A stretch of DNA of 64,000 bases from assembly GCF_964340395.1 (NCBI RefSeq), contig NC_135549.1, forward strand, positions 25,009,342 through 25,073,341. Direction: 5' to 3'. This DNA comes from Glandiceps talaboti (Eukaryota > Hemichordata > Enteropneusta > Spengelidae). The position numbers and the translations under genes were made by a program. Below are positions 16,270 through 62,552 of the stretch, one piece after another. The notes beneath the pieces were generated by a model. That model saw only the letters and a list, made by a program, of their open reading frames with translations. It had not been told where the DNA came from and did not search any database. Position 1 is the first letter of the stretch, and every line of letters begins with the position of its first letter.

Positions 16270-17275
16270 ACGTAGTATAGGTGTGCTACAAAACATAAGT
16301 ATGTTGACTGCTCTTGCTCGTGCAACATCATACGTCAGTGTGCCTCGTGCCTGATACTTGTCACAGTGGGTAGAACCTTGGAGTATTATACTGACAGTAT
16401 AATTATTTCAAGGTAGAACAAAAGCGCATTGTCTAAAATGATTCCAGCAGGCAGTGAGGTCGGTCATTAATTTGTCTACTCGCGGGCAATATTACATTGC
16501 TGGCAATATTTAAATAATATCACATACAAGTTCGGGCATTATCAACGTTTAAGCCGGAGGCAAGGCATTATCAAAATCTTGGTAAAGAGTGACAGTCAAA
16601 GGGCAGGCACTAAATTGTGATATTGCCCAACAGCACGTGTTAGTAATTTTATCACATACCTATAATCACTTCCCTGTGTATTACTATGGCGAAATCGCGA
16701 GCTCTAACCGGGCAGTAATTTTCCATATCACGGACCGGCACACTTTGCCTAAATAAGGTCAGGTGTGGGAATTTTGGACTATTTTCTTTCCCTTTGCTAT
16801 GCGTTTTGCAAAACGTGTTGGCATCCTGTAACGTGTTGGCATCCTCCAGCCGACGATATTCAACAGTGGCTACAGGAAATTCCTCCTAAAATCTTACACA
16901 ATATGCTATTTAGCGATCGAGGCGAAGTTTCATAAAATATTAGTAAGGAAGCTTTGGATTCGATCAACATGTACATATAGTGAAGCCGACTACAGGCGGT
17001 CCACTCCGTACGATTATGAACAACTGTACGCTAACTGTATCAAACACCGAGAACAAGAAGAAGTGCACGTTCATTTGTTATTAGAATGGGACGTTAGTCA
17101 GCGACTTCATTAAAGTGTTTCCAATTTGTGATCTGTGGCGATTTTAGTGTTACAAAGACTTGTTTCACACCCGGTTGATCACGACGTCACACGTTTTTGA
17201 TTACATTTTGTTGTTGGTCGACCGTGGCATAAGCATGCCGTTCATCATGGCAGGTACTCAACCGTATACAACGTA

Positions 17276-17311
17276 ATACATACATACATACATACATACA
17301 TACATACATAC
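17276..17311. repeat. (ATAC)n microsatellite
   Basis: Short uninterrupted ATAC array of about nine units. Confidence 0.9.
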
Positions 17312-17385
17312 TCTCTGGGGGTTTTTTGCCCCTGGGTGTGTCCTAAGCTGTAAGTCAAAACTTCGTTAAAATCTATTGGAAATTT

Positions 17386-17609
17386 CTCATTCAAGCGTAT
17401 ATAGCTTTGCGATATTTTCTAAAGAACGAATGCCAGACATACAGTATTTCAGGAAAGATAAAGGTGTTTTATCATATGCAAATACCAAAATCCACAATTA
17501 AAAGACGGAAACAGCATCTTGCTTTTTTAGGTATCCCTATTAGAAGCTTACGTCACAACAAATCTGGAGTTGCAATAACAGATACTCGCACACTGACAGG
17601 ATGTCCATA
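17386..17609 (+). pseudogene. Possible transposase/integrase N-terminal fragment
   Basis: An open stretch contains IALRYFLKNECQTY followed by IPKSTIKRRKQHLAFLGI, which resembles the helix-turn-helix preceding the integrase core in some animal transposon-derived proteins. No DDE core follows. The resemblance is from memory and the fragment is short, so it may be chance. Confidence 0.25.
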
Positions 17610-17969
17610 GCTATTAGTTCGAATTTGAATTGCAGAACACACATGCAATTCCCCTGTCAGCGGTAGTGTATACTATCTAGAAGAGGTACTCAGCACATCA
17701 TCAGACTCTGCTGATTGTATCTCCATGTTTATCAATTTGAATGGTTGGGTACATCCTTTCTTCTTAACGGCATCTGCTCCAATATGATACATATATGCGC
17801 AGGTATACTGAAAATTCGAAAGCATGAATATGCATAACATTTTAATTTCAAACAAGCTGATGTAAAACTAACGAACCACCTGATATGACGAGGCGGTCCT
17901 TGATGAAGCCGAGGTGTCTGCTGGGAAAACGCAACCTGGATACTTTTATTACCTTTTTGTCACATATAG

Positions 17970-44280
<26,311 letters not shown>

Positions 44281-44281
<1 letters not shown>

Positions 44282-44286
44282 ATAAA
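44281..44286 (+). promoter_or_regulatory. Polyadenylation signal overlapping the opsin stop codon
   Basis: AATAAA begins at the last base of the TAA stop. If used, the 3' UTR would be only a few tens of bases long. Confidence 0.4.
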
Positions 44287-44862
44287 ATGAACAGTAACTC
44301 ATAAATAGTAGACTGGGTGACTGGTTTGTTGAGAATGAAAAAACAAATTCGCGTTGTCGCACCATTTTAGACAAACTGTCCTGACCAGAAACAATTCTTT
44401 TTTTTCATTGCCCTATATGAAATAAACGGCCAAGAAGAAAATGTTCAAAGATCAAACGAAATAAGCTATTGAAACAACGAGGATATTGTTCAACGAAGAT
44501 ATGATGTAATAGAAGCATATAATCGCAATTTTTTGTTTGTAAATGTTTAACATAACATTATATATTCATGTTGCATAAATTCTGCTAGTTTAGTTAGCGT
44601 CCAAGTGTCTCCAACACGTCACTATACTATGTCTTATTGTACTGCACAATATTCCTTCCTGCTCTGTTGCGAAGTATGCTTTAGTAAATCAAATTCAATA
44701 ATTATATTAGTGATAACGTTACAACACTCACAAAACGTTTTTTAAAATCGTGTTCAAAGACAACCTTTGCTTTTTTTAGTGAAGAGGGGGATAAGCTAAT
44801 ATTGCAACCCTTTATATAGAGAGTATTAATCTACAAAAACGTCAGATTGATAGTAATTTATA

Positions 44863-45183
44863 TAAGGCCTAAAAATTATGTGGTTCCGATTACGCTCAAT
44901 TTTAGAATAGGTGAGGTGGGTAGGTAGAAATTTGTTTAAACCTTTTTTTCATGTGTGAGTGTCTAGTTCAGATAGTTATGTTTTCCGTTGTTTTCCATAA
45001 TTATGGTCTTTATGTTATTGGGTTCTTCCCATCAGATGTACATGTTGATCTTAGTTTCCTCATCCACTATTTTCGCGAGACTTCACAAGTTTATGTACTT
45101 TTTTCTTGAATACGTAAAACGGATTCAGGGTCGGCAGTGAAAAATAGGTGTGGTCGGGTAACCGGAACCAAACAATTTTTTGA
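44863..45183 (+). mobile_element. MITE-like element, GGTTCCG family, copy 4
   Basis: TAAGGCCTAAAAATTATG then GGTTCCGATTACGCTC at the left, GTAACCGGAACCAAACAATT at the right. The left end preserves GGCCTAAAAA, helping define the terminal repeat. Confidence 0.75.
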
Positions 45184-45656
45184 GGTTAACAAGCTATAAT
45201 ATTTTAAAGACTTGTACAATGGACATGGTACATAAGGTACTAGGGCCATTTAGCCTTGGTTATCTAAACTAAATACACAAGACTGGGTTTATTTATTCAT
45301 CAGTTAGTTATTTATTTGTTTATTTATTTATTTACTTTTGTTTAATTTGTTTATTCATTTTTGAATCAGATTCCAGTCCCATATACAAAAGGACAAGTAT
45401 GAATATACAAACTCACACAAACAAACGGATCAGGGGAGAAAAAGGTTCATGTAAACTATCTCTTTATGCATTGAAGAGAGTTATGGTACATGCATAAATC
45501 AACTCAATTGATGAGTGAGGACTACGCACCTCACGAAACAGTTCTGTAGGGTCTATAGCATATAATTTGGTTCAAATTTTCAAAACCTGTATATAATTCG
45601 CTCTACTACCCGTATTGAGCACTTTTATGTGGTTTTATCTACATCCAGTCAATTAT

Positions 45657-45660
<4 letters not shown>

Positions 45661-45740
<80 letters not shown>
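45661..45740. repeat. (TA)n microsatellite
   Basis: About 80 bp of TA dinucleotide flanked by GTATG/CATAC. Confidence 0.95.
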
Positions 45741-45748
<8 letters not shown>

Positions 45749-45749
45749 C

Positions 45750-46505
45750 AGCACTGGTTGGTAATGTTTGTCTATTGTCACAGTAGATATTCAATTAAGT
45801 TGAGAATGTATGTTCTACTCAATATCTAGATATCGTTGTAGATTTTAGACCCACTTAACTTCTATTTAACGTCTTGACTATATGACAATATCACGTGTTT
45901 GTTGCTGTCCAATGTTGTGGTGCCATTTTGACATCTGTTGTCTGTACTGCTGTCTGTGTACACTCTGACATGAGGGTTAGCCGTTAGATATGTTCCCTGG
46001 GATGGTCACTCCAGTCATGTGCCCTGATCCGACTGTGATCATTAACCCGCATCGACTTGGCGAGTGATCGGATAATCGTACAGACAACCAGCCCATTTCT
46101 TTGGGTGCTGTGTCAGAAGTAGCCCTGCGTTGAACAGGCTGGGTGAAAGAACGACAATATATTAAGTGTATGAGTTCCGAAATAAGAACGTAAATAATTT
46201 ACCTAGTATATTTTGGCTAAATCACTCATTGACACGTAGACAAAAATAATAGCTGCTCTGAGTCAATGCGGAACTAATATGAAATAAGATTCGAGAGCAG
46301 GGAAACAACGTTTTAGTGAAAATATATTTGGTGCTATTTTGAAAATGTTTTAGAGTTACAGTTGTGTTCTTGTTATGATAGTCTTGGGTGCATTGTACGC
46401 CTTTTAGCCAGATGCTCACATAGGAAAGAAGTATTACCTCATAATAGATGTCTGTACCGAATATAAGTGCAATTTTCTTACAATGACATGCATGCGTGCA
46501 TGAGA
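45750..46505. other. Intergenic DNA, no gene seen
   Basis: No recognisable exon or mobile protein. Confidence 0.45.
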
Positions 46506-46828
46506 TTAGGCCAAAACAAATGTTTGGTTCCGATAACCTGACTAAATCGTTTTCTCTTTTTACTGTAACCACCCTTCTATTTTTTTAAAGGTAATTCGAA
46601 AACAATTATCGAAAAATTGAGGATTTGCACGAGAAATAGTGACATTTGAAGATGGCGTCACGTCGTGTGACCCATAACGCAAAGACCATTATTAAAGAAG
46701 GGCTCTAGATATGTAAACAATTATTGCAAAACATAACCTGAACCAACAAAAAAATAAAAATGCTACCTACCCACCCTATGTTGAAATTGGGCGTTATCGG
46801 AACCAAATATTTTTTTATTTGGCCTTAG
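46506..46828 (-). mobile_element. MITE-like element, GGTTCCG family, copy 5
   Basis: Both ends are well preserved: TTAGGCCAAAACAAATGTTT at the left and the complement of that pattern, ending TTTGGCCTTA, at the right. This copy shows the terminal inverted repeat of about 30 bp most clearly. Confidence 0.75.
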
Positions 46829-48400
46829 ACGATGACCATGAAAGAATTTGATACATTTTTCAAATATTGAATAATCAAAAAAAGTATTGACGAGAGATAA
46901 AATAGACACCTGTATATATGGTCTTCTTTTTTTCGTGAACAGAAATAAGCAAAAATACATATATGTTGATCGGAAATTATTAATTTACAAATGATGAAGA
47001 AAGGCAATTTATTTTGTATATGTTATGAATTATATATCTTAACTTATAATAAAGCGGTATACTCCGATAAAACGATTGTCCTGTGTGTTCTTGAAATGAC
47101 TATGATTTCATCATATTTTAGGTTTGGCATCAACATTCTAAGGGTGAGCCTATTTCTTTTCTGTTTCTCATTACCCGACCGACCCATATTTTCAGCTCCA
47201 ACAAAATTTGAAAATAAAAAATATATTTTTATTTTTGCCCGCCCTTAATATTTTGAGAAATATCGCCCTCTCTGGCAAGAATAAGCAAGTGTATTGACTG
47301 TCGACGTCACCTACATTCTTTGCCGCGACAACAAAACTTGTTCATGAACAGAGTATTTCTTTCATGACGGAAGTTATTCAAGTAGGGGGACTGCGAACAT
47401 GCTAATTGTGTAGAGAAGCTGTGAAAGGTTTTGTTACTAGGAATCCAATAAAAAGTAGAGATAACGAGGAGGAAAGGAGAGGCAGAGAAACATGAAGAAG
47501 ATGATCGCGCGATTATTTATTTTTCTAACTTTTTTAGAAGAAAGTGAAGTCCTTTCTAGTAGGCATATGTCGGTCTGGTCATGACACTATCGCCATCAGT
47601 CTTGGGGCCATGCTTCATACTTTCCTAGCAACCTCCAAGTGATTTCACCCTCTCTCCCTGACCACTATCATTTTGCTGCCAGCATCTCTTCCATTTTTGT
47701 CACAGTAAAACTGTTCTTATACTAGTACGAATTACAAATAAAAAAGTATCTTCAATTTTTTCTTCGGTTCATCGTCCCTACACATTTTCCTTTAAAAAAA
47801 TGTACTTATGAAGTTACGTTGCCATGGTGTATAACTACTATGCAATGTCTCCGAATTGACAAATAATGGGACATAGTAAATGCATGGACTTTGTGAGAGG
47901 TATTGAAGCACCTTGTAGACGGACAGTGTGACTATTTTTCAGTAGATATATAGTGCTGAGATCGGACTAGGCAGACAGAACCCCCACCCGTCCATGGCTA
48001 GCACTATCTCCAGTGTGTCCCAAACATACAGAAACTGCAACATATAAATTTATTCGACTAGATTGTTCTGAGATACTGGTGTGGATATTTCTATTACATC
48101 CACAAAACTAACCTACAACATTCTCCATTGAGAAAATTAAAAATCAGAAACTCTGAACACAAATGCATGAATTTAACAAAAATCAGCAGATTCCTATTTT
48201 GGGTCTTGTTAGACTTCCTGTATATTTTTAAAATCAACTAATCAACACTCCAGTGCATTTATTTAAGGATTTGGGTAGGGATGACGTTATTGGGATGGAT
48301 TTCGTGAAATAGCATAAAACCGTTGTTAAGTTTGTAACTCAGAAATGTTTTCTCCGTTGTAATTCAAGCATGAGACCATCTCAGAAATAAGTAGTAATAC
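46829..48400. other. Intergenic DNA, no gene seen
   Basis: AT-rich; no supported feature. Confidence 0.45.
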
Positions 48401-48429
48401 CCCTTAGATGTGAATGTACGTTCTTTTCC

Positions 48430-49500
48430 AAATAGCACTGTGGGAACGACACCTAATATAACATCGTTATATTATCTAGGGATTCAGACTGCAAGAGTTA
48501 TAGAAAGTACTCTAATTCAGTTCCAATTAGATTGATTAATTCTTCCGATCATGATGTCATACTAGGAAAACATGTATGTTTGGGGACCTCTCAGCCACTC
48601 CCAGGTGGGATGGTTTTACATGATTTACAGGAACAGACAGAGTTTAATTCCTTATTTGATTGTACTGGGCAAGGGTCTGATTTGACAGATAGCCATATTA
48701 TTGACTTACAGGAAGTACTATGGAGAGGTAAAATAGGCATTTGTTGATAAATAAAATACACTAGGTTATTGAGATATTATCAAGTATGACTTGAATTAGA
48801 GCCAAATGTGCATATTATTCCAAGGGCACCTTATACAGTTTTGCCGGAGAAATGCAAAGAAATTAGAAGCCAGCTCGTTGATCTTTTAGATCAAGGTATT
48901 TAGCACGCTGGTATTATTAGTTTAAAAGATCTCAGGAGCCTGGCGATTTGTAATCGATTATTGCGAATTAAATAAATTTACTGTCCTTATCATATTTCCT
49001 TTGCCAAGTGTGACAGATTCACATGACGTGATAGGAAGGCAATCTCCAAAATACTTCTCTTCGCTCGATATGACGAGTGGGTTCTAGCAAATTGCATTAG
49101 ACGATCTTTGAAAGAATTCACATAAAACAGCATTTGTCAGCCACGATGGTAAATTTGTGAAATTCTAGTGCATCATTTCAGCGAACTGTGAACTATATTT
49201 TAAGACATTTATATTGGAACACCGGCATAACATATTTGGACGATAATCATAATTTTCATAATCAGCAAGACATTTCACGAGCATCTTGAACACGTTGACA
49301 CTATCCTTTGTATATTAATTAATGCAAATGTTGAAATTAGGCCCCAAAAAAATTTACATTTGGGAAAAGATAGGTTAAATGTCTGGGTCATATCTTGATT
49401 ACAAATTGTAGATCAACTGATCCAAAGAAATTTGATGCAATTGCGAATTTCCCAATTCCAAAGAGTTTTTCACAGCTTCAGGTTAATTCATCTAGCTAAT
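48430..49500 (+). pseudogene. Ty3/gypsy-type LTR retrotransposon pol relic
   Basis: Disrupted frames show the order of a Ty3/gypsy reverse transcriptase: a protease-like DVILGKHVCLG near 48552, then LEPNVHIIPRAPY, RFVIDYCELNKFT, FPLPSVTDSHDVIG, YFSSLDMTSGF, QIALDD, KTAFVSHDGKFV and an ITYLDDN version of the catalytic box. A linker resembling the one before the tether region follows. There are many stop codons and frameshifts, and I recognise neither LTRs nor an integrase. An old, dead copy. DNA from 49500 to 50545 may include more of it, but I cannot assign it. Confidence 0.8.
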
Positions 49501-51465
49501 CCTCCCTTTCCTTCAAACGACCAAAGTGCTAATGAAACTGCTCTCGTGCAATCTGTTACTATATTGAATTACTTACCTGATTACTTTTGAACACAATGAG
49601 GTGGGGAATATTTTCTGGACAAGTCAACTGCTGAATTTCAAACATGTCCAGTTTTATCTAGTTTGATTTGTTCACCGCTAGCGCTTACACTGTTAAAGCC
49701 AAGATTGCCACCATTTGCTTGTGCCCTAATTTTGAATCAGCATTCTAAGATTTTAAATTGGTGCAATCCCCAAATAATTATGCGCCATACTGGTATTCTG
49801 AAAGCTAAAGTGCTTAGAAATTCGCAAGTTTTATGATTCAGTGTTGCAGAAAATTGACAAATGTCATTTCTGTGTAAGTACTATGTGAATGTGTATTGTT
49901 TTCGGATGAATATTATATTGACACTCTCGGATGTAGATGCCGACAAAGTCATAAAGTGGTTTATAGCCATAATTTGAATGTACCTAATCGTTATATCTTT
50001 GTATGGTGCATCTCTTCCTAATTTAAAGATGTCAACATTGACTGACACTTCCATGACGGTTCAATTGCCTAATGTGTAAGTTTTAGAACAAAACTGGAAA
50101 CAGACATTGACTGCAAGGATAGGGATATAAAGATTGATGTAAGTCGTACTCCGAAATCATTCTGGAGTTTTATCTTACTCAAATGGATGAGTTTAAAAAA
50201 ATAAAACGTCAATTTTGATGATAATCTATCGGATTTACATTGTTTTCTACTCCGAGTTGGTTTTATCATGTTTCGATTTGTCTTTGATAATCTAATTGAT
50301 TTGGAAATTAAGAAACTTGAACATTACACTGCAGATATTGCTGGCCAAGAAAACTGGGGCACAGCATATTTCTTGGTTTATCAGCACATCTCCTACTACA
50401 CCTATGACATATCAAGCTATTTATGATACTGGTTATGTCAAATATATCTTTGAGGGGCTATGTCTTCTTGCTCTGGGGCTGCTTTTTGTCGTCACCTATA
50501 GAAGTCTTGTCTTCGTACTTTCGAATAGCCGATATTGTCGCTAATAACTAATAACTAATGCTCAGGAAGAGGGTCACAGCAACCCTGTTGAAATGATTTT
50601 TACTAAAGTGTAAAGTTACAACTACTATGGACAGATGTTCCATTCATGAAAATCCCCTTGACAACCATTTCATTCATGAAAATAGTGGTGTTATGAATAG
50701 TTACATAGTTGACATAACTCACGCATAGACACATAGCTTGATTGAGGAAAACAACGACGCTATCTCTCATAACTCTAGTTATTTAAGACTTTGTGTATTC
50801 TAATTGAACATACTTCTGTAGGAATCCCTTCACTAGAACAAAAATATGACCCCTAGGCCTTACGTGTGTTTTGGTTCACAAATTAATTGCTTGATACCAC
50901 AGGATTATTGATAGCTGACTGTTGATTGTCGATTTTGGATTTTGACATGGTGATTATATATTTTATTAATTTTATATTTTTGGTGTCATAACGTTGACAT
51001 TTCATTTTAGGTCCTAGATTTAATTATATTATTGAGAAAAGTGAAATTTCAACATTTTACTGTTAGGATTTATAAAACGAAAAGAAAAAAGACTCTCTAA
51101 TGAATAAATCGTGATTCTGTCTCAGACCCATATTTCTTTCACTTCGGCAATTGGACAAATTTATACTTGTCTTTGCTAGATTCTTGAAATTGGAGTGTTA
51201 CGGACTCTAGCAGTCACGCTGAGCACATGCAACCAGTGACGTATGTGACCATGAGTCATTTACATCTTTCATGATTGTACAAATAGATAACGTCGTAAAT
51301 ATAATTATGTAGTCAGTTTTATGAGAGTCTTGTGATCACAACACATATATATTATTTAGCAAATTAGATTGAGTTTAAGTGTGGTGACTTGAAGAGACAG
51401 TAAAATCGATTGTGTTCAATTCGTCAAAATCAAACTCTTGAAATTATATAATGTGTGTATGTTTG
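49500..51465. other. DNA right of the Ty3/gypsy relic
   Basis: An 82-codon open stretch at 50296-50544 has one hydrophobic segment (LCLLALGLLFVV) but no identified family or splice context. Otherwise nothing recognised. Confidence 0.3.
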
Positions 51466-51468
51466 TGT

Positions 51469-51469
51469 G

Positions 51470-51563
<94 letters not shown>
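51469..51563. repeat. (AGAC)n microsatellite
   Basis: About 95 bp of AGAC tetranucleotide; a TTCG/ATTG array follows at about 51750-51842. Confidence 0.95.
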
Positions 51564-51564
<1 letters not shown>

Positions 51565-52586
51565 GTGGGAACGAGCTAAATAAGTTGAAAAAACTTCGCG
51601 ATTCATTGTGCTCGGCTTTGAGGTTAATGGATCAACTCGTAGTCCTGTTTCTACCAGTCCTTCAGTGGCATGAATTAAATATAATGTCTCAATAAGTCGA
51701 GTAATTCGGCGCCATTTCAACCGTTTGACGAATTCCAAGATTATCTATTCATTCATTCGTTCGTTCGTTCGTTCGTTCGTTCGTCCGTTTGTTTGTTAGT
51801 TCGTTCGTTCCTTCGTTGATTCTTTCGTTGATTGATTGATTCATCGCTCGTATAACTGGCGCATTGGTTAATTTATTAATTTGCTTTTTGGAAGCTCGGC
51901 TCCTAGATCCTCGATCATCAGCTTGTCATTTCTTATCTTGTCTCATGATCACAGCTAAAAAGAGCGCACGAGAATCGTTACAGCGCCCTCTATAGTTTCA
52001 CGACACAACTTGACGAAACGACTGTTTGCAAAATTGATGCACTTGGCATGGGCCACTCACTTTTATGACACAGGTTAAGCTGAATGGCGAAAGGAATTGT
52101 TTATATTAAAGTTCGTTTTGCAATAATTTGCTGGGGTTATGATAACCACAGACAATGCTATTTACCTTGTTTCTCATGGATGTCAGAATTCCAGTAATCA
52201 TGAACTTGGGGCGTCTCTCAACAAAACCTGACCTCGAGCATAGTGGTGTGAGTGAGGACGATGCTTTGTGAATAATCATAAGTGTCTAGTCACGTGATTA
52301 CTTTGTACTAATAAGTCAATCCTTAATAAAATCTTAATATTCAAGAGTCTCTGTACAAATGATATTCTCCGACAATCCCAACAAACATATTTGTTATTTG
52401 AGATCGATTAATCTGTAATGTAGTATCAACTGTCAATTCGTTATTCAAATACCATCGGTTGAAACAAAAACTGATGACGTCATTGAATAACTACGTCGTT
52501 GTATACCAAAGATGGCTATGTTGCTGTTCACAAGCTACCAGTAAAGTAACTGAATTTGTAACTGCTACGAACGAAGGACAGAAGTA

Positions 52587-58889
<6,303 letters not shown>

Positions 58890-59016
58890 CTTTCTTTAAA
58901 ATTTAAAATGTTGGCATTCAAGTAGACTGAGAAGGTGGAATTTCTTGACGAAGTGTCCCCAACAGACTATGGTCCGTTCATTGTTTTGATCGAGAGTAAC
59001 GTGAAGAAATATTAAT

Positions 59017-59187
<171 letters not shown>

Positions 59188-60050
59188 TATATTTCCGTAT
59201 CTATACTGTACTTTTACTAATTATTTTAAATAATTATTATAAAGAAACAAATTACCTATGTCTCCTATGTCACGTCTGGTGTTTTTTGTGCTCTTCCTCC
59301 CGAGACACAATCCATGAAATGAAAGCTATTACCAACGTGACGTGTGCTGTTGAAGGGCGCCCGCAACCTGCCGTCACTACTGCCATAAGTGATTTACTGA
59401 CTGATGTATGTATATGAATACAGATACAACCTGTGATGTAATTCTTGTAATGTGAACGAACGAAATTGGTCTCCATCTTTATTATCTTCTTTCATATCTT
59501 CATACATGAGAGGTCATTAAACTTTGTTGGTCTGTCAAAGGTGACCTAATTGACGTTAATGTGCACCTTTCATGTGGAACAGACCAAAACACAATACTCG
59601 TCAGGAAACAGTCGATAACCGCTACACCTTGTAAATGTAATCCAATATACAGTTTGACGTATGAGTATAAGATGTCTTTCTGCTAGAGTTGAATATAATA
59701 CAAATAAACTGTTAACACTAGACTGGAGAACAAAAGCTACTGTTTCTATTCATTTTCTATGGGTTAGTGAAAACACACCGCTACACATAAGTTGCCGCCG
59801 ACTCAATCGTCAAGTCATCGACGTCGAGTACTTGTTATTGGGTTACAGTTCGAAGGCTGCGTATACTGCACGACCACGGCGCGGCAGACGTTTGTTTTGC
59901 ATCGTTGCTGAAATCAATCATCGTCTAATTCGAGCTCTCATCCGAGGAGTTAGGATTTGCTTGACTGGACATCATGTGACGTAATGCAAATTGAAGAGGA
60001 ACCACTGGAGCATAGAATTCATCTCCATTTCATAGATTAAAATTAAAAAA

Positions 60051-62520
60051 ATGCAACCGTTGCTATTGCCGACTACGCCGAACAGAGATACAAGAGAAAG
60101 AAAACCGACCATGGCGGTTCATGTGATAGGTAATATATCGCTGGTACAGGTACTTGCAATACAAGCACAAGCACAGACTGCACTGAAGGAAGCGATGAAA
60201 AATGAACGGTCAAAGCGGTGGGGACAGGTAAGAATAATTAAATTCTTTTTAAGTCTTGCAGTTTTTCGAACGTATCCAAACATGGCTGTGAATTGTAAGT
60301 TGCTATATATATGCAGTCCAAAATGACAGTGATACGTGCTCCATCACTAACATACCAATACAGATGTAGGAGACATAGGAAACGTGTTTTAAAAACTACC
60401 CCGGTGTTGAACTCCATCGATGGGCATGTTTCGAAGGTTACAAAGAAGTCAATCAAAAAAGCGTCATCGCCATGAGAAACCAAAATCAAGCGAAACAATT
60501 CCGAGTATGTAGAGTCAGTAGCGACTCGGACCACGACTATATTATATCGATTGAGTATGTATATAATTACCCACAGTAAGTCTCAATACAGTCTTTAAAA
60601 ACTGCTTCGCGATGGAAACAAATACAGAAACAACCTGAAACTGAATCAACATTTTACTGTTCATCGTTTCCTACAGAAGCCCAATTCTATATTTAAAAAA
60701 AAAATATGGAGAAACGTCACACAATAAATACGTTATATATGAACCGTCGTTGATACGCCATGGACTATGTATGCCCTTGGGACAGTTTGTGCATTAGAGT
60801 AATTGATTGTAAGTACTGCATCATCATCTTCGAAGACTAAACGTCGTAGAAAAACATAAACTACTGTAACAAAACACTACAAGTTTACGTCTTTTTTAAA
60901 GCTAGCGTTTCATGTCGATCGGTGTATATAGTGTCAGCGTTTGTGATAATGTTTTGTTTTTTTCATTCACATTTAAATAATTGCATGTAAGTAGTTGAGA
61001 CTATTAGATTACATAAACATTGATATGGCCGATTAGTTTCTCATCACGAAAGTAAGAGGGACTCTGACAAGACCCACAATTTTCAATCCGCTGAATACGA
61101 CTCTAGCCTACTATGCAAAAAAATCGCCGTTGCTTGCGTGCGTGCGTGCGTGCATGCGTGCGTGTGTGTGTGTGTCAGTCTCTGTGTGTATACATATTCT
61201 TATTTATAATGTTTGAGATCACTGCGTGATTTCCATTTAATTTGTAAGAGTCATTGCATCACAACGCTGGCTTTCAATCAACTTGCAAATTGCTTGTAAA
61301 ACACCACAGTGAAAACATTTTGATAAAGGAAGCCATTTTGTATATAATGAATTTATCTTTAAAAAAAAAAAAAAAAAAAAAAACTTGCGATCAAGCTCTA
61401 TGAAAAACAACCCGTCAACTAAATATGACGTCATCGGTTCACGTGATCAACAAATCTAAGTTATGCAAGCAGTATTAAACCTTTTCTCTATCAATTATGA
61501 TAACAAGCTGAGCTTCAATACCGTGGATAATACAATTATTGTCAATACATTTACAACCTTTCATGTTAACATCATATATTATTTTAAGCACGTACATGTC
61601 GTTAATTATTTCACATGAATCCATTTACCCGTGGAAACGTAATCACTATCTCCATGGCATCGACAAACGAACGAGGCAAACATCACTGGAGTTATCGCTA
61701 ATGAAACCAGGGGTCATCGTCGCAGTATAATAATATATCTTAGAGCATGAAGTGTTGACTGATGAGCCGACTTCCCATATCGTGAACGATAGATAACTGA
61801 CTTTTTTTGAGTGGTACATTTTGTAATGTTCTTAAAAGGAATGGACGTGTTAAAATCGGGTTTGGTTTGCTAATAGTAACAATGTCCATAACTGTATTAA
61901 ACTTAATTACAAGAAGTTGAAGAATGTGATCAGTTGTTTGCAACCCCCTCCCCCACACACACACGCACACACACACATCCCACGCCATCCCCTCCTGTTT
62001 CCATGTTTCTTTTGTAGCCGCAGACATAAAGATTACACTTATATAAATATTACACATGTACATTAACAATGCTATATTCGTGCAATATCACCCTTGACTA
62101 TCTCATTATTGTAAAAAGAGATGGAATTAACAAGCTAATCAATACTTGGGTATATAATACAAATATGAACGGTGACTCATAAACGCGATCAATCATTAAA
62201 AGCAAATTCTATCCTTCAATCACCATTAGTGACAAGGTATCCAAGGCAACAGCTGTTGACTCAGGTCTACTTACCCTTTCCAAAGTGTAATTGGTGTTAG
62301 ATTGAATGCCTCTCATGTACAGATCAGTCAATTACATCTTAATTCCGTTCAATATAAAAACACTTCCAAGCTTTTCCGTACAGAAATGTATTCAGGTCAG
62401 ATTTTAAAGACTTTAAAGTAAAAAAGAAAGGCATGACAGACAGATTGAACAGCAATGTTGACTGAAAAGAAAAACATACATACATACATACATACATACA
62501 TACATACATACATACATACA

Positions 62521-62552
<32 letters not shown>

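Noticed and set aside
59661-59984. 107-codon frame with ATG
   Set aside because: No splice context or recognisable domain. GC-richer DNA near a likely promoter is open by chance more often.
60238-60534. 98-codon minus-strand frame and its weak resemblance to the 28.6-28.7 kb minus-strand frame
   Set aside because: The shared FLID-coding stretch is short and the rest does not align; probably chance.
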